Shown: one piece after another, positions 1 through 8,144 of the stretch
Layout of the letters: each line of letters starts with the position of its first letter
Numbering within the stretch: position 1 is the first letter of the stretch
Source: Spartobacteria bacterium
Lineage (GTDB): Bacteria; Verrucomicrobiota; Verrucomicrobiia; Chthoniobacterales; UBA10450
Assembly: GCA_021325495.1 (NCBI GenBank)
Contig: JAJPGZ010000002.1
Coordinates: 186,001-250,000 of the forward strand
DNA: 64,000 nt
Direction of reading: 5' to 3'
Notes under the pieces: model-generated
Seen by the model: the letters and a program-made list of their open reading frames with translations, nothing else
What the model was told of the DNA's origin: nothing
Database searches by the model: none
Program-made: the position numbers and the translations under genes

Positions 1-441
1 ATCGACATCGATCGCGTAGGGAATGTCCTCGCGGTTGCCGGTGCCGTTGAAAATCGCCGCCCACTGTAGCACTCCGTTCGAATTATATTTCAACGTCGCG
101 TAATCCAATCCGGTCCCGAAGCCGAACGAGCTCCCGGTCACGTAAACGTTCCCAAAACTGTCCACCTTGATCGCGTTCGGAATGTCATCGTTCGACGCCG
201 CGCCGTCGAAGCGCGCGCTCCATTGCAACGCGCCGGTCGCGTCATATTTGATCGTGAAAAAATCGCGCCGCGTGCCCGCGCCTTCCGAGCTGCCGGTGAC
301 GTAAATGTTTTCCGAGGCGTCGATCGTGATCGCGCGCGCTTGATCATTGCCGGCAAACGCGCGGGGCGCGCCGAACGTAAGCAGCAGCGGTAGCAGTGGA
401 ACAAAACTCAACGAGAACCGCCGACAGAAACGCGCAACCAT
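1..441 (-). CDS. Secreted beta-propeller (SBBP-type) repeat protein, N-terminal part, cut by the window edge
   Basis: An open frame runs from ATG at 441 to the window edge without a stop, so only about 147 N-terminal residues are seen. The first 29 residues form a signal peptide (basic start, Leu-rich core, small residues near AFA). Two copies of a repeat follow, each with an AI(T/K)(I/V)D core, an N(I/V)YVTGSS turn, a (T/D)(I/L)KY strand and an LQW strand. This spacing is typical of SBBP/delta-60 beta-propeller repeats of secreted or surface proteins. More repeats presumably follow outside the window. The protein's partner or ligand is not known. Confidence 0.8.
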   Translation of the reverse strand, partial: MVARFCRRFSLSFVPLLPLLLTFGAPRAFAGNDQARAITIDASENIYVTGSSEGAGTRRDFFTIKYDATGALQWSARFDGAASNDDIPNAIKVDSFGNVYVTGSSFGFGTGLDYATLKYNSNGVLQWAAIFNGTGNREDIPYAIDVD

Positions 442-531
442 AATGCCCTTTCGCAGCACCTATTCTGCCACTTCCCTGCCGTAACTGTCTACGGGCCCGA
501 AAATCACGACCGCCGATCGCGCAAGATCGAC

Positions 532-586
532 AAAAACTCCGCCGGGCGGTCTGGCCAGAACCAGGTTAAGGAGCCCGACGGAGTTT
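532..586 (-). terminator. Rho-independent terminator after the PDZ gene
   Basis: Read on the minus strand, 573-586 and 534-547 form a 14-bp stem with one mismatch (AAACTCCG.CGGGC type arms). It is followed by five T (complement of 532-536). It lies just after the stop of the PDZ gene at 595. The M1 copy at 523-532 abuts the T-run. Confidence 0.7.
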
Positions 587-594
587 GGCCGAAA

Positions 595-1725
595 TCAAAT
601 CAGGATCGTGCGATACGCCCAAATGCTGTGCGACATCGTTTGCGGCACGGCCGACGGACAGAACGACGCTTGCTCGATCGATTCCGGGCTCTCGTCGTTA
701 TCTCCGTCGCTGTCATCGTCTGCGTCCTGATCGTCCTCATCATCCGATGAAGTGACCGAGGGAAGGTCGCGTTGTTGCAGATTTTCGTAACGCTGCCGCA
801 CCTCGGCGGGGATCTTGTTCAAATCTTCCGGCGACTCGACCGCTCCGCTGAAAAGCAATCGGCCTTGCGGATCTTTCGCCGTCAGCACTTTTTTGCCATC
901 GACGTTTTCGATTCGTAGCTCGCCTTTGTCATCCGAAAAAACAATCTGCGCTTTGCCGATGTCGATCTTCGTGGTTTGCAATCCGTTCGGCGTAGTCCGA
1001 CTCAACGAAATCTGTCCGGCGGCTCGGCGCGCTTCTTCGCGCACTCGTTCGCTGATGCGGTGTGCCTGCTCGCGCACGCGTTGCGCTTCTTCTCGGACAC
1101 GCTGCCCTTCCTCGCGACGACGCTGTGCTTCCTCGCGGACGCGTTGCGCCTCGGCCTGCGCCGTCATGACCGCATCGTGAATCATTCCTTCACCGCCGTT
1201 ACCGATGCGCTCCTGCAAATCGCGCATCTTCTCGCCGAGATCGCCGAAGTCATGATCGCCAAAATGAAAATCCATCATCCCGTATTTCTGCGGCACATCT
1301 TTTTTGCCGAGCTTCACGCTGATCTTCTCCTCCTTGCCTTTGCGCAGGACGGTGAACGTGACGGTCGTGCCTTCGGAATAACTGCGTATCAATTTCGCAA
1401 GCTGCCCCGGCTCCATCAGGATTTGGTCGTTCAACATTTTTAGAATGTCGTTAGGCTGAATGCCCGCGGCCGCGGCCGGGCCATTCGGCACGACGTAATC
1501 CACGACAAGTCCGAATCCTTTCGGAAGGTTCATTTGCTCGCATAAAACGGGCGGAATCGGTGACGTATCGACTCCGAGCCACGTCACCGGGACTTTCGGC
1601 AATCTCTCTTGTCGATCTTGCGGAGGCGCCGGTGGGTTCGGAGGCGTAGGAGGTGTAGGTGGAGTTTGCGCGAACGCAACATTCGACGCGCACGCGATCA
1701 GGACTGCAATGGTTTTCGGTTTCAT
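595..1725 (-). CDS. Secreted PDZ-domain protein with charged repeat region
   Basis: 376 residues. A signal peptide ends at about residue 19 (NVAFA-Q), followed by a Pro-rich linker (TPPTPP) at 20-37. Residues about 48-140 match a PDZ domain of the HtrA/DegQ type: a GLVVDYVVPNGPAAAAG loop, a QPNDIL strand and a VTFTVLRKGK strand. No protease domain is present. Residues about 185-235 repeat REEAQR(V/R) units, probably a long charged helix or coiled coil. An Asp/Glu-rich stretch lies at about 325-345. It is the last gene of a unit with an ECF sigma factor and an anti-sigma-like protein, which suggests an envelope-stress output or sensor role (inference). The start is the ATG at 1725, ahead of a clean signal peptide. 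Confidence 0.75.
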   Translation of the reverse strand: MKPKTIAVLIACASNVAFAQTPPTPPTPPNPPAPPQDRQERLPKVPVTWLGVDTSPIPPVLCEQMNLPKGFGLVVDYVVPNGPAAAAGIQPNDILKMLNDQILMEPGQLAKLIRSYSEGTTVTFTVLRKGKEEKISVKLGKKDVPQKYGMMDFHFGDHDFGDLGEKMRDLQERIGNGGEGMIHDAVMTAQAEAQRVREEAQRRREEGQRVREEAQRVREQAHRISERVREEARRAAGQISLSRTTPNGLQTTKIDIGKAQIVFSDDKGELRIENVDGKKVLTAKDPQGRLLFSGAVESPEDLNKIPAEVRQRYENLQQRDLPSVTSSDDEDDQDADDDSDGDNDESPESIEQASFCPSAVPQTMSHSIWAYRTILI

Positions 1726-1757
1726 GTGTTCGTTAGGTTAAGGTTCAGGGAAATTTT

Positions 1758-2243
1758 TCATTGGCCGGACACCGGAATGAACTGGACGTGCTCGGCCGGA
1801 TAGGAAACCTGCAGTGAGGCGCCCGTCGCCGGATTGCGCCATTGCAACGTCTCCTGTGTGCGCGAGCGCACCCGCCGCACCGGCTCTTCGGAGTGCAACG
1901 GGAAAAATAAACCTTCGTCGCGCGTGTGATAGACCACCTGGGTCGCCCCGGCTGGGATGAATGTCGCCGGCACCGGCTTCGTCGGAGGCGGGCTTTGCGC
2001 GGCGACGCCTGGCGACTGCGCCGCTTTTTGAAAATCGAAGCGCAGGAAAATCAAAACCACCGCCGCCGCGGCCAGGCTCGCGCCTAACGAGAGCCAGTGA
2101 ATGCGGAATTGATGCGGCCGAACGATCTTTTCTTCTCCGCTAAGATCGACAATCGCATTCTCGACCCGTCGCAAAAGATCCGCCGAAGGCTGCGTCGGAC
2201 GCAGCTTCTTCAATTCGCTTTCGATGTCGCTGAAGTCGTTCAT
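1758..2243 (-). CDS. Membrane-anchored anti-sigma-like protein
   Basis: 161 residues with a short N-terminal cytoplasmic part, one transmembrane helix at about residues 48-70 (LGASLAAAAVVLIFL) and an extracytoplasmic C-terminal part. No zinc-binding HxxxCxxC motif of the ZAS type is visible. Its start overlaps the stop of the ECF sigma gene by 4 bp, and the PDZ gene follows 32 bp later. The single-helix topology and the sigma neighbour support an anti-sigma role by context. Sequence alone is weak, so function is inferred. Confidence 0.6.
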   Translation of the reverse strand: MNDFSDIESELKKLRPTQPSADLLRRVENAIVDLSGEEKIVRPHQFRIHWLSLGASLAAAAVVLIFLRFDFQKAAQSPGVAAQSPPPTKPVPATFIPAGATQVVYHTRDEGLFFPLHSEEPVRRVRSRTQETLQWRNPATGASLQVSYPAEHVQFIPVSGQ

Positions 2244-2755
2244 TGCACCCGCTCTAAATCCTTCTTCAACGCAGCCAGCGCATAACGGTAGCGCGAGGCC
2301 GCCGTGTTCTGCGAAATTTCCAGCGCCTGCGCGATCTCGGCGAATGTGAGCTCATTCCAAATCTTCATCACCAGCACCTCGCGTTGCTCGCCCGGCAAAC
2401 GATCGAGCGCACAAATGAGCGCGCGTTGCGATTCGTCATCGACGTAAAACTGCGGCGCGATGGTAAGATCGACATCGGCGCTCGCTTCGACCTCGCGCCG
2501 GGCGCGACGGCTGTCGCGGCGGATGAGATCGAGCGCGGTCGAACGCACCGTGGCGTAAAGCAAAGCGCGATTGTCGATCTTGTGATTGCGCCGCCAGAAT
2601 TTAACAAACGCATCCTGGACGATGTCTTCCGCGTCCGCGGATGAGCGCACCCATTGCCGCGCGAAAAGCACGAGGCCGGGCGCGAGCTCAGAAAAAACTG
2701 TTTTCCACTGTTCATGGGTTGCGACATTGTCCATGACCTCTTCATGGTCTTTCAT
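2240..2755 (-). CDS. ECF-family RNA polymerase sigma factor (sigma-70 type)
   Basis: 171 residues, the usual ECF length. The region 2 signature DAEDIVQDAFVKFWRR lies at about residues 40-56. Region 4 is a helix-turn-helix around LTFAEIAQALEISQNTAASR, preceded by LPGEQREVLVMKIW. It directs RNA polymerase to a small regulon and is probably held by the membrane protein encoded next. The start may be the ATG at 2755 or a second ATG at 2734. The gene is divergent from the one at 2773, so the 17-bp gap between them and the flanking sequence must hold both promoters, or they lie within the coding regions. An M1 copy at 2572 encodes KIDN. Confidence 0.88.
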   Translation of the reverse strand: MKDHEEVMDNVATHEQWKTVFSELAPGLVLFARQWVRSSADAEDIVQDAFVKFWRRNHKIDNRALLYATVRSTALDLIRRDSRRARREVEASADVDLTIAPQFYVDDESQRALICALDRLPGEQREVLVMKIWNELTFAEIAQALEISQNTAASRYRYALAALKKDLERVQ

Positions 2756-2772
2756 GAAGGAGACGCCGCCAA

Positions 2773-3624
2773 ATGCGTAGTTTGTCTAAAACCACCGCCA
2801 TTTTTTTGGGCATGTCGATCTTGCCCGCCTTCGGCCAGGACGCCGGGCAGTCGTTAGTCGATGCCGAGAAATCTTTCGCCCAGACTTCGCTCGATCGCGG
2901 CATTCACGATTCGTTTCTTAAATTTTTCGCCGACGACTGCGTGATGTTCGCGCCCGGGCCGACCAACGGCAAAAAAATCTTCGAGAAGTTTAAAGACGAA
3001 GATCGAAAACTGTTTTGGCAGCCGGCGTTCGCGGCGATCGCGAAGTCGGGCGATTTCGGCATCACCACTGGCCCGTGGGAAATGCGCAGAAGCGAAAAGC
3101 CGGTCGGATTCGGGCAGTTCGTTTCGGTTTGGAAAAAACAGAACGACGGAAATTGGAAAGTGATCTTCGATACCGGCATCGATAATCCCCAACCGAAGCA
3201 ATCGCCGGGCGATGTCGAAATCCTGCGGCCTAACGATCGAGAAGTACATGTCGATCTTGCGCAAAGCGCGTTCGATCACGCCGATGAAAGTTTGCGCAAC
3301 ACGATAAAGGAAGGCGCGGGAAGCGCGCTCATCGTTGTCGCCGCCGATCCGATTCGCGTGTTACGCGACGACGTCTCGCCCGCCATCGGCAAACCGGCCG
3401 CGCGATTAATGCTCAACGCCGATCAATCGAAGATGACGCGAAACAACGAAGGCGGTGGAATGAGCGCGTCCGGCGATCTTGCTTACAAATACGGTTCCTA
3501 TTCGGCCGAACGCGGGAACGTGACCGAGCGCGGACATTTCCTCACGATCTGGCGCGCGGAAAGTGACGACGATTGGAGAGTGATTGTCGATCTTCAGAAA
3601 AAAGAGCCGGAGAAGAAATCGTAA
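2773..3624 (+). CDS. Secreted protein with two NTF2-like (DUF4440/SnoaL-type) domains
   Basis: 283 residues. A signal peptide covers about residues 1-21 (FLGMSILPAFG-Q). The first NTF2-like unit is at about 25-140, with the typical pattern of a helix, FAdDCVMFAPGP, then F(V/S)VWKKQNDGNWKVIFDTG. The second is at about 160-275 and ends FLTIWRAESDDDWRVIVDL. Such cone-shaped folds bind small ligands or act as scaffolds. No catalytic residues can be assigned. M1 copies at 2813 and 3249 encode MSIL inside the signal peptide and VDL in the linker, and a third at 3585 overlaps the end of the gene. Confidence 0.7.
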   Translation: MRSLSKTTAIFLGMSILPAFGQDAGQSLVDAEKSFAQTSLDRGIHDSFLKFFADDCVMFAPGPTNGKKIFEKFKDEDRKLFWQPAFAAIAKSGDFGITTGPWEMRRSEKPVGFGQFVSVWKKQNDGNWKVIFDTGIDNPQPKQSPGDVEILRPNDREVHVDLAQSAFDHADESLRNTIKEGAGSALIVVAADPIRVLRDDVSPAIGKPAARLMLNADQSKMTRNNEGGGMSASGDLAYKYGSYSAERGNVTERGHFLTIWRAESDDDWRVIVDLQKKEPEKKS

Positions 3625-3634
3625 GATCGACAAT
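3583..3634. terminator. Inverted pair of M1 motifs forming a hairpin between convergent genes
   Basis: TGTCGATCTT at 3585 and AAGATCGACA at 3623 face each other. With flanking bases they form a perfect 12-bp stem (ATTGTCGATCTT with its complement) around a loop of 28 bases. The stem straddles the stop at 3624 and abuts the stop of the convergent gene at 3634. In transcripts of either direction it could act as a stem-loop 3' end. No strong U-run follows, so termination itself is inferred. Confidence 0.5.
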
Positions 3635-4746
3635 TACTTCTTCGGCAGCGGCTGCAGGATGAGATCGCCGATCCAATCGCCATTGGCCACGCCTTCGCGA
3701 TACGCGTTGAGCGATTCAATCGACGAATTCACCCGCAAGTTGCTGTAAGACTGATCGAGATTTTGCCAGCGTTCGTGCCAATACACCGCCGCCTTCAATC
3801 GCGGGTAGCGCGTGCGAAACATGTCGAGCGCATGTTTGATCCACTCCGCTTTGCGAATGCCGGCGTTGAATGAATTTGGAAATTCGCCCGTGGCCCATTC
3901 CGCGATCATGACCGGCTTGTTGGCATCGAGGCTGCACAATTCCTGATACGGCCAGTCAACCAGCGGCGGAATGTCGGGGTTCGATTCATCTTTGAATTGC
4001 TGGCCGTAAACGCTCAGTCCTAACCAATCGACGTAATCGCTGCCCGGATAGTAGGCCGGCGCGAAATTCCACGTGTCCATCGGATAGGAATAATTGTTGG
4101 TGTGAAACATCCACTTCACGTTGGTCGCGCCGCGCGCGCGCACGCGATCGACCACGTGGCGATAGGCGCGCCGAAAAGTTTCCGGCCCTTTCCAATTGTC
4201 GGCCGCGTCGTCCCATTCATCCGCGCCATAATAAATCCCGCACCACGGAAACCATTCGCCGTTCATCTCGTTGGCGAAGGAGACGATCATGGGATGACCG
4301 AAATCGCGCGCGGCGTCGCCCCACTTGTCGATGTACGCGTCCCATTTTCCTTCGATGATGCTCGTTAGGCTGAATTTGTCGGGGCCGCGGCTTTGCACGT
4401 AGGGCTTGTCCCACGGCGACCAAAAGACGAGCGGCAACGAGCCGTGACGCCAGACCACCTCCAGATTCGCGGTCGGAAAATTCTGTTCACCCCAGTAACT
4501 CGACGACGCGATGATGGCTTGGTGTTTGCCGACGAGATTTTCAAAATCTTCGATCATCTCCAGCGCGACATCGTCTTCTTCGTCGCCGAAATCGATGAAG
4601 GCGCCGGTGTAAATGCCGTGTTCGGGAATGACGATCTCGACCGGACCGTTTACATCAATGCGCGCAGCCGTTAGGGCTTTTTTTTGGCAACCGAACAGCA
4701 TTCCCGCAACCGCGAAAAGGAATACGACGGAGACGCAGCGCTTCAT
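3634..4746 (-). CDS. GH26-like glycoside hydrolase lipoprotein (beta-mannanase family)
   Basis: 370 residues from ATG at 4746, which opens a lipoprotein signal (FAVAGMLFGC lipobox, Cys at about residue 19). GH26 hallmarks are IVSFANEMNGEWFPW at about residues 154-168, with the presumed acid/base Glu in NEMNG, and PVMIAEWATGE at about 277-287, with the presumed nucleophile Glu. An aromatic-rich TIM-barrel pattern lies between them. Members cut beta-mannans or related polysaccharides; substrate is not assignable here. It lies 14 bp after the GH18-CE4-GT2 fusion gene, probably in the same transcript, so it may trim the polymer that protein makes (inference). The open frame continues upstream, but that part overlaps the neighbour and is not coding. 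Confidence 0.8.
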   Translation of the reverse strand: MKRCVSVVFLFAVAGMLFGCQKKALTAARIDVNGPVEIVIPEHGIYTGAFIDFGDEEDDVALEMIEDFENLVGKHQAIIASSSYWGEQNFPTANLEVVWRHGSLPLVFWSPWDKPYVQSRGPDKFSLTSIIEGKWDAYIDKWGDAARDFGHPMIVSFANEMNGEWFPWCGIYYGADEWDDAADNWKGPETFRRAYRHVVDRVRARGATNVKWMFHTNNYSYPMDTWNFAPAYYPGSDYVDWLGLSVYGQQFKDESNPDIPPLVDWPYQELCSLDANKPVMIAEWATGEFPNSFNAGIRKAEWIKHALDMFRTRYPRLKAAVYWHERWQNLDQSYSNLRVNSSIESLNAYREGVANGDWIGDLILQPLPKK

Positions 4747-4760
4747 CGCAAGATCGACAA

Positions 4761-7700
4761 TCACACTCTCACCGGCACGCTCGCGGTGCGTTCCAGTTTT
4801 CCCCAGCTCACCCACGCGCCCTTGATTGCGCGAATGATCGCTTTCCAAATGCAGTAGCTCAGCATCGGCCGATAAATGAGTCGCATCGGCAAAATGCGCC
4901 ACGCGGTCAGCACCGGTTCGCGTTCGAGAATGCACGCGAGCGTGGCGAGGATCACATCCATCGCCAGAAATGTGATCACGAATGGCAGCACCGCGGACCA
5001 TGTTCCAAACGGGAGCGAGGCGAGCAAAAACAAATCCACCATCGGCGTGATCGCGACGAGGATGATTTGGAAAAACCAAACGCTGGGCAAACTGAACCAG
5101 CCGAGCGCGCCGTAGCTCGGATTGAAAAGCATGTCGCGATGTTTCCAGAGACATTGCAACGTGCCGTAAGCCCAACGAAAACGTTGCCGCGCGAGAGTGC
5201 GCACGGTTTCCGGCGCTTCCGTCCAACCAATTGCCTCGGGCACGTAAACGATCCGTTGTCGATCTTTGTGTAACGTGAGCGTGAGATCGGTGTCTTCGGC
5301 CAAGGTTTCCAAACTCAGTCCGCCGACGCGATCGATCGCGTCCTTGCGCATCGCGCTGATCGCGCCCGGCACGACCGTGATGCAGTTCCAACGATCGTAG
5401 GCGCGCCGGTCGAGATTGAATCCGCATGTGTATTCGAGCGATTGGCAGCGAGCGATAAAGCTGCGCAAGTTTCCCACTTTGGCGTGACCGGAAACGGCGC
5501 CGATCTCCTTGTTCGCAAATGGCTCGAGCAAGCGCGGGAGCGTGTCGCGTTGCAATTGCGTGTCCGCGTCGATGAAAACAATGATCGGATTACGCGCGGC
5601 CGCGAGCGCACGCTGCAACGCCGGCGCCTTCCCGCGATTTTCCTGCTGCAATAACTTTACGCGAAGATCGACAACGGCGACGCGCTCGACTTCGGCCGCA
5701 GTTTCGTCGCGCGATCCATCATCGACGACGATGACTTCGATTTCGCCATTGTAGTCGCTCGCGAGCACTGTGCGCAGCGTCTCCGCGATGACCTTGCCTT
5801 CATTGTAAGCGGCGATGACCACGCTCACCGGCTCGTTGAACTCGGCGCGCGGTTGCGGACGAAAACGATAAGCCAGCCAGATGACGACGAGGGTGCGCCC
5901 GACCACGAGCGCGGTCGCGACGATCATAAAAGCCCACAAAAATTCCTGAACCAGATGCACCACGCGAAAGCCGGCGCTGCTGATGATGTGCGCGAACGAG
6001 GAATTATGTTGGGCGAGCGGCGGCATGAGCGCGTCGCGGCCCGTGCCTAACAAACCGCTCAACGGCACGATGGTGTCGCCGCGCGTGTGCAACCAATCGA
6101 GAATCTTCGGCAACGCTTCGACCGTTTGCTCGCGATTGCCGCCGCCGTCATGCAGCAAAATGATATTACCGTCGCGACGTTGCTGTTTCACGCGCTGCAG
6201 GATGATGTCGGCGCCGGGCTTCGACCAATCTTGCGGGTCGATGTTTTCGAGCACGTTCATGTAGCCGAGCTCCTGCGCGATTTCGAGCGGCGTCAGCTCG
6301 CTCACTTGCGACGGGCTCGTGTCCGCGGCGTATGGCGGCCGGAATAACGTTGTCGATCTTCCGGTAAGCGCTTCGATCAACAACTGCGTCGCGTTCAACT
6401 CCACGCGCACGTGTTCCGGCCAGCACAGCGCCAGGTTCGGATGATAATAGGTGTGATTGCCGATCTCGTGACCTTCATCGACGATGCGCCTAACGAGATC
6501 CGGATAATGTTCCGCATTCACGCCGACGATGAAAAACGCCGCTTTCACATTGGCGGCTTTCAAAATATCGAGAATTTGCGGCGTCCATTCGTCGTCCGGT
6601 CCGTCGTCGAATGTGAGCGCGACCTGATGTTCGCCGCCTGCGCCCTGATGATACAACGTCGGGAACTGCGGAAATTTCGTGTACGTTGCGGTGAGAAATC
6701 CGTCGTTATCGACGTCGATCTTGCGCACGCCATCGGACCGCTCTTCATCCACCGTCACGATTTCGCCGTCGCCTACATCCGTGATCGTGTCCGTACTCTG
6801 GAGGACTTCGAGCGACGCGCGCGTTTGATTGTCGATCTTGCGGAAATCGCGCGGAACACTGAGTGCATCCCAGATCGCGTTGTCTTCGCTGCCTAACCGA
6901 TACAAACCGAAGCCGCCCGCATTTTGCCCGCGCACTTCACGGAGCTGGTTGAGAAACGTGACGACGTCGAGAAACCAAACCGTGTGCGCCTTGCCCGCGT
7001 CCTCGTAATAAAACGAGGGATTGTAATCGGGCGCGACGACCGAGGCCGATTCCACATCCGCGCTGCTGCCGCGGCTCATCGCTTCCGGAAAACTGATCAA
7101 CTCCGCTTTCTTCGCGCCTGCCGCCCAATCGTAGCCGTAACTCCCGAGCACGATGATCCATTGCTTCGTGTCCGCATCGTCGAGCAAGACGTGCAACCAA
7201 CCTTCAAACCACGGGCGTTCCCCTAACGGACCGGGCGGATCGATGTCCGAAGTTTCATCAAACAACAACGCCACGAAGCGATCGATGTTGTCCGAAAGCG
7301 CATCGAAATCGATGTAATCCAACTCCTGGCCCGGCTGCACGCACAGCCACAATTCCTTGTCATCGTAGTGCAGCGCATCCGCGAATTTGTCGAGGAACGC
7401 CGTCACATCTTTTTTGTAAGCGGGATCGATCTGCTCCCAATCCACCACCACGCCGTTCGCTTTCGCGTTGCGCAACACCGACACCACCTTGTCGATGAAA
7501 CGTTGTTGTCGATCTTGCGGACCGTGCGCGAGATTTTCGATTGCTTCCGGCTGCCACATGTCGCCGACCAGGTTCGTCAGAAGCGGCATCAACTTCATTC
7601 CGGTCTTCGCCGCCAGCTTCGGAATCCGCGCGTCCGCGTCCACCTGCAAATCTCCCATGCCATTCACGACCGACATCCACTCCGGACAAACGTGCGTAAT

Positions 7701-8120
7701 CTGCGACGCGTGCCGCTCGAGCGACGTGTAACTGTAGGGATCGCCGTTCGTGTAAAACGCCAGTCGCACCTCGTTAGGCGGCGCTTTTCGACGCGACTTC
7801 GCCGGCGGCGTAGGCGTGGGTCCGCCAAGTTTCTTCGCTGCTTGCTTGGCCGCGCCGAATTTTTGCCACAACAACGACGTCGGCGAAACTGGGCCGGCCG
7901 GGTTCTGTTTTTGCAACGCTTTTAGTTGCCCCTTCAATTGCCGAAGCGAGAACGGCACGTTCAAACGCGGCGCGACAAATAGGGTTTGCACAAACAACAC
8001 CGTCGCGACAAACACCGCCACGCCCCCGAGCAGCAACATCAAACGCAAACGCGGCCAGCGTTTTCCGGCAGGATCGGAAAATACGAACGGCGTCACCGAA
8101 CTCGGAGGCAAGTCGTGCAT
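4761..8120 (-). CDS. Three-part membrane enzyme: GH18-like, NodB polysaccharide deacetylase, GT2 glycosyltransferase
   Basis: 1119 residues. A short cytoplasmic N-terminus and a membrane helix (about 27-50) precede a GH18-like domain (about 120-430) with GVVVDWEQI, where the Glu matches the chitinase catalytic position. A CE4/NodB deacetylase follows (about 495-700): LTFDDGPDDEW supplies the metal and base Asp, GHEIGNHTYYHP the His pair. After another membrane helix comes a GT2 domain (about 755-985): VVIAAYNEG, DDGSRDETA, FIDADTQ, LAEDTDLTL and the (R/Q)xxRW motif in RQRFRW. C-terminal membrane helices follow. One chain thus appears to polymerise, deacetylate and hydrolyse an N-acetylhexosamine polymer, comparable to PgaC plus PgaB. 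Seven exact M1 copies lie in the gene. Confidence 0.82.
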   Translation of the reverse strand: MHDLPPSSVTPFVFSDPAGKRWPRLRLMLLLGGVAVFVATVLFVQTLFVAPRLNVPFSLRQLKGQLKALQKQNPAGPVSPTSLLWQKFGAAKQAAKKLGGPTPTPPAKSRRKAPPNEVRLAFYTNGDPYSYTSLERHASQITHVCPEWMSVVNGMGDLQVDADARIPKLAAKTGMKLMPLLTNLVGDMWQPEAIENLAHGPQDRQQRFIDKVVSVLRNAKANGVVVDWEQIDPAYKKDVTAFLDKFADALHYDDKELWLCVQPGQELDYIDFDALSDNIDRFVALLFDETSDIDPPGPLGERPWFEGWLHVLLDDADTKQWIIVLGSYGYDWAAGAKKAELISFPEAMSRGSSADVESASVVAPDYNPSFYYEDAGKAHTVWFLDVVTFLNQLREVRGQNAGGFGLYRLGSEDNAIWDALSVPRDFRKIDNQTRASLEVLQSTDTITDVGDGEIVTVDEERSDGVRKIDVDNDGFLTATYTKFPQFPTLYHQGAGGEHQVALTFDDGPDDEWTPQILDILKAANVKAAFFIVGVNAEHYPDLVRRIVDEGHEIGNHTYYHPNLALCWPEHVRVELNATQLLIEALTGRSTTLFRPPYAADTSPSQVSELTPLEIAQELGYMNVLENIDPQDWSKPGADIILQRVKQQRRDGNIILLHDGGGNREQTVEALPKILDWLHTRGDTIVPLSGLLGTGRDALMPPLAQHNSSFAHIISSAGFRVVHLVQEFLWAFMIVATALVVGRTLVVIWLAYRFRPQPRAEFNEPVSVVIAAYNEGKVIAETLRTVLASDYNGEIEVIVVDDGSRDETAAEVERVAVVDLRVKLLQQENRGKAPALQRALAAARNPIIVFIDADTQLQRDTLPRLLEPFANKEIGAVSGHAKVGNLRSFIARCQSLEYTCGFNLDRRAYDRWNCITVVPGAISAMRKDAIDRVGGLSLETLAEDTDLTLTLHKDRQRIVYVPEAIGWTEAPETVRTLARQRFRWAYGTLQCLWKHRDMLFNPSYGALGWFSLPSVWFFQIILVAITPMVDLFLLASLPFGTWSAVLPFVITFLAMDVILATLACILEREPVLTAWRILPMRLIYRPMLSYCIWKAIIRAIKGAWVSWGKLERTASVPVRV

Positions 8121-8144
8121 TGAGTTGAGGACGCGGACACTACG

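Noticed and set aside
976-1443. Open frames opposite the PDZ gene, and similar antisense frames along the amylase genes
   Set aside because: They mirror the strong codon bias of the real genes, lack start signals and family features, and overlap them fully.
4747-5427. N-terminal extension of the GH26-like protein
   Set aside because: It lies wholly inside the GT2 fusion gene in another frame; the lipoprotein signal at 4746 gives a clear start.
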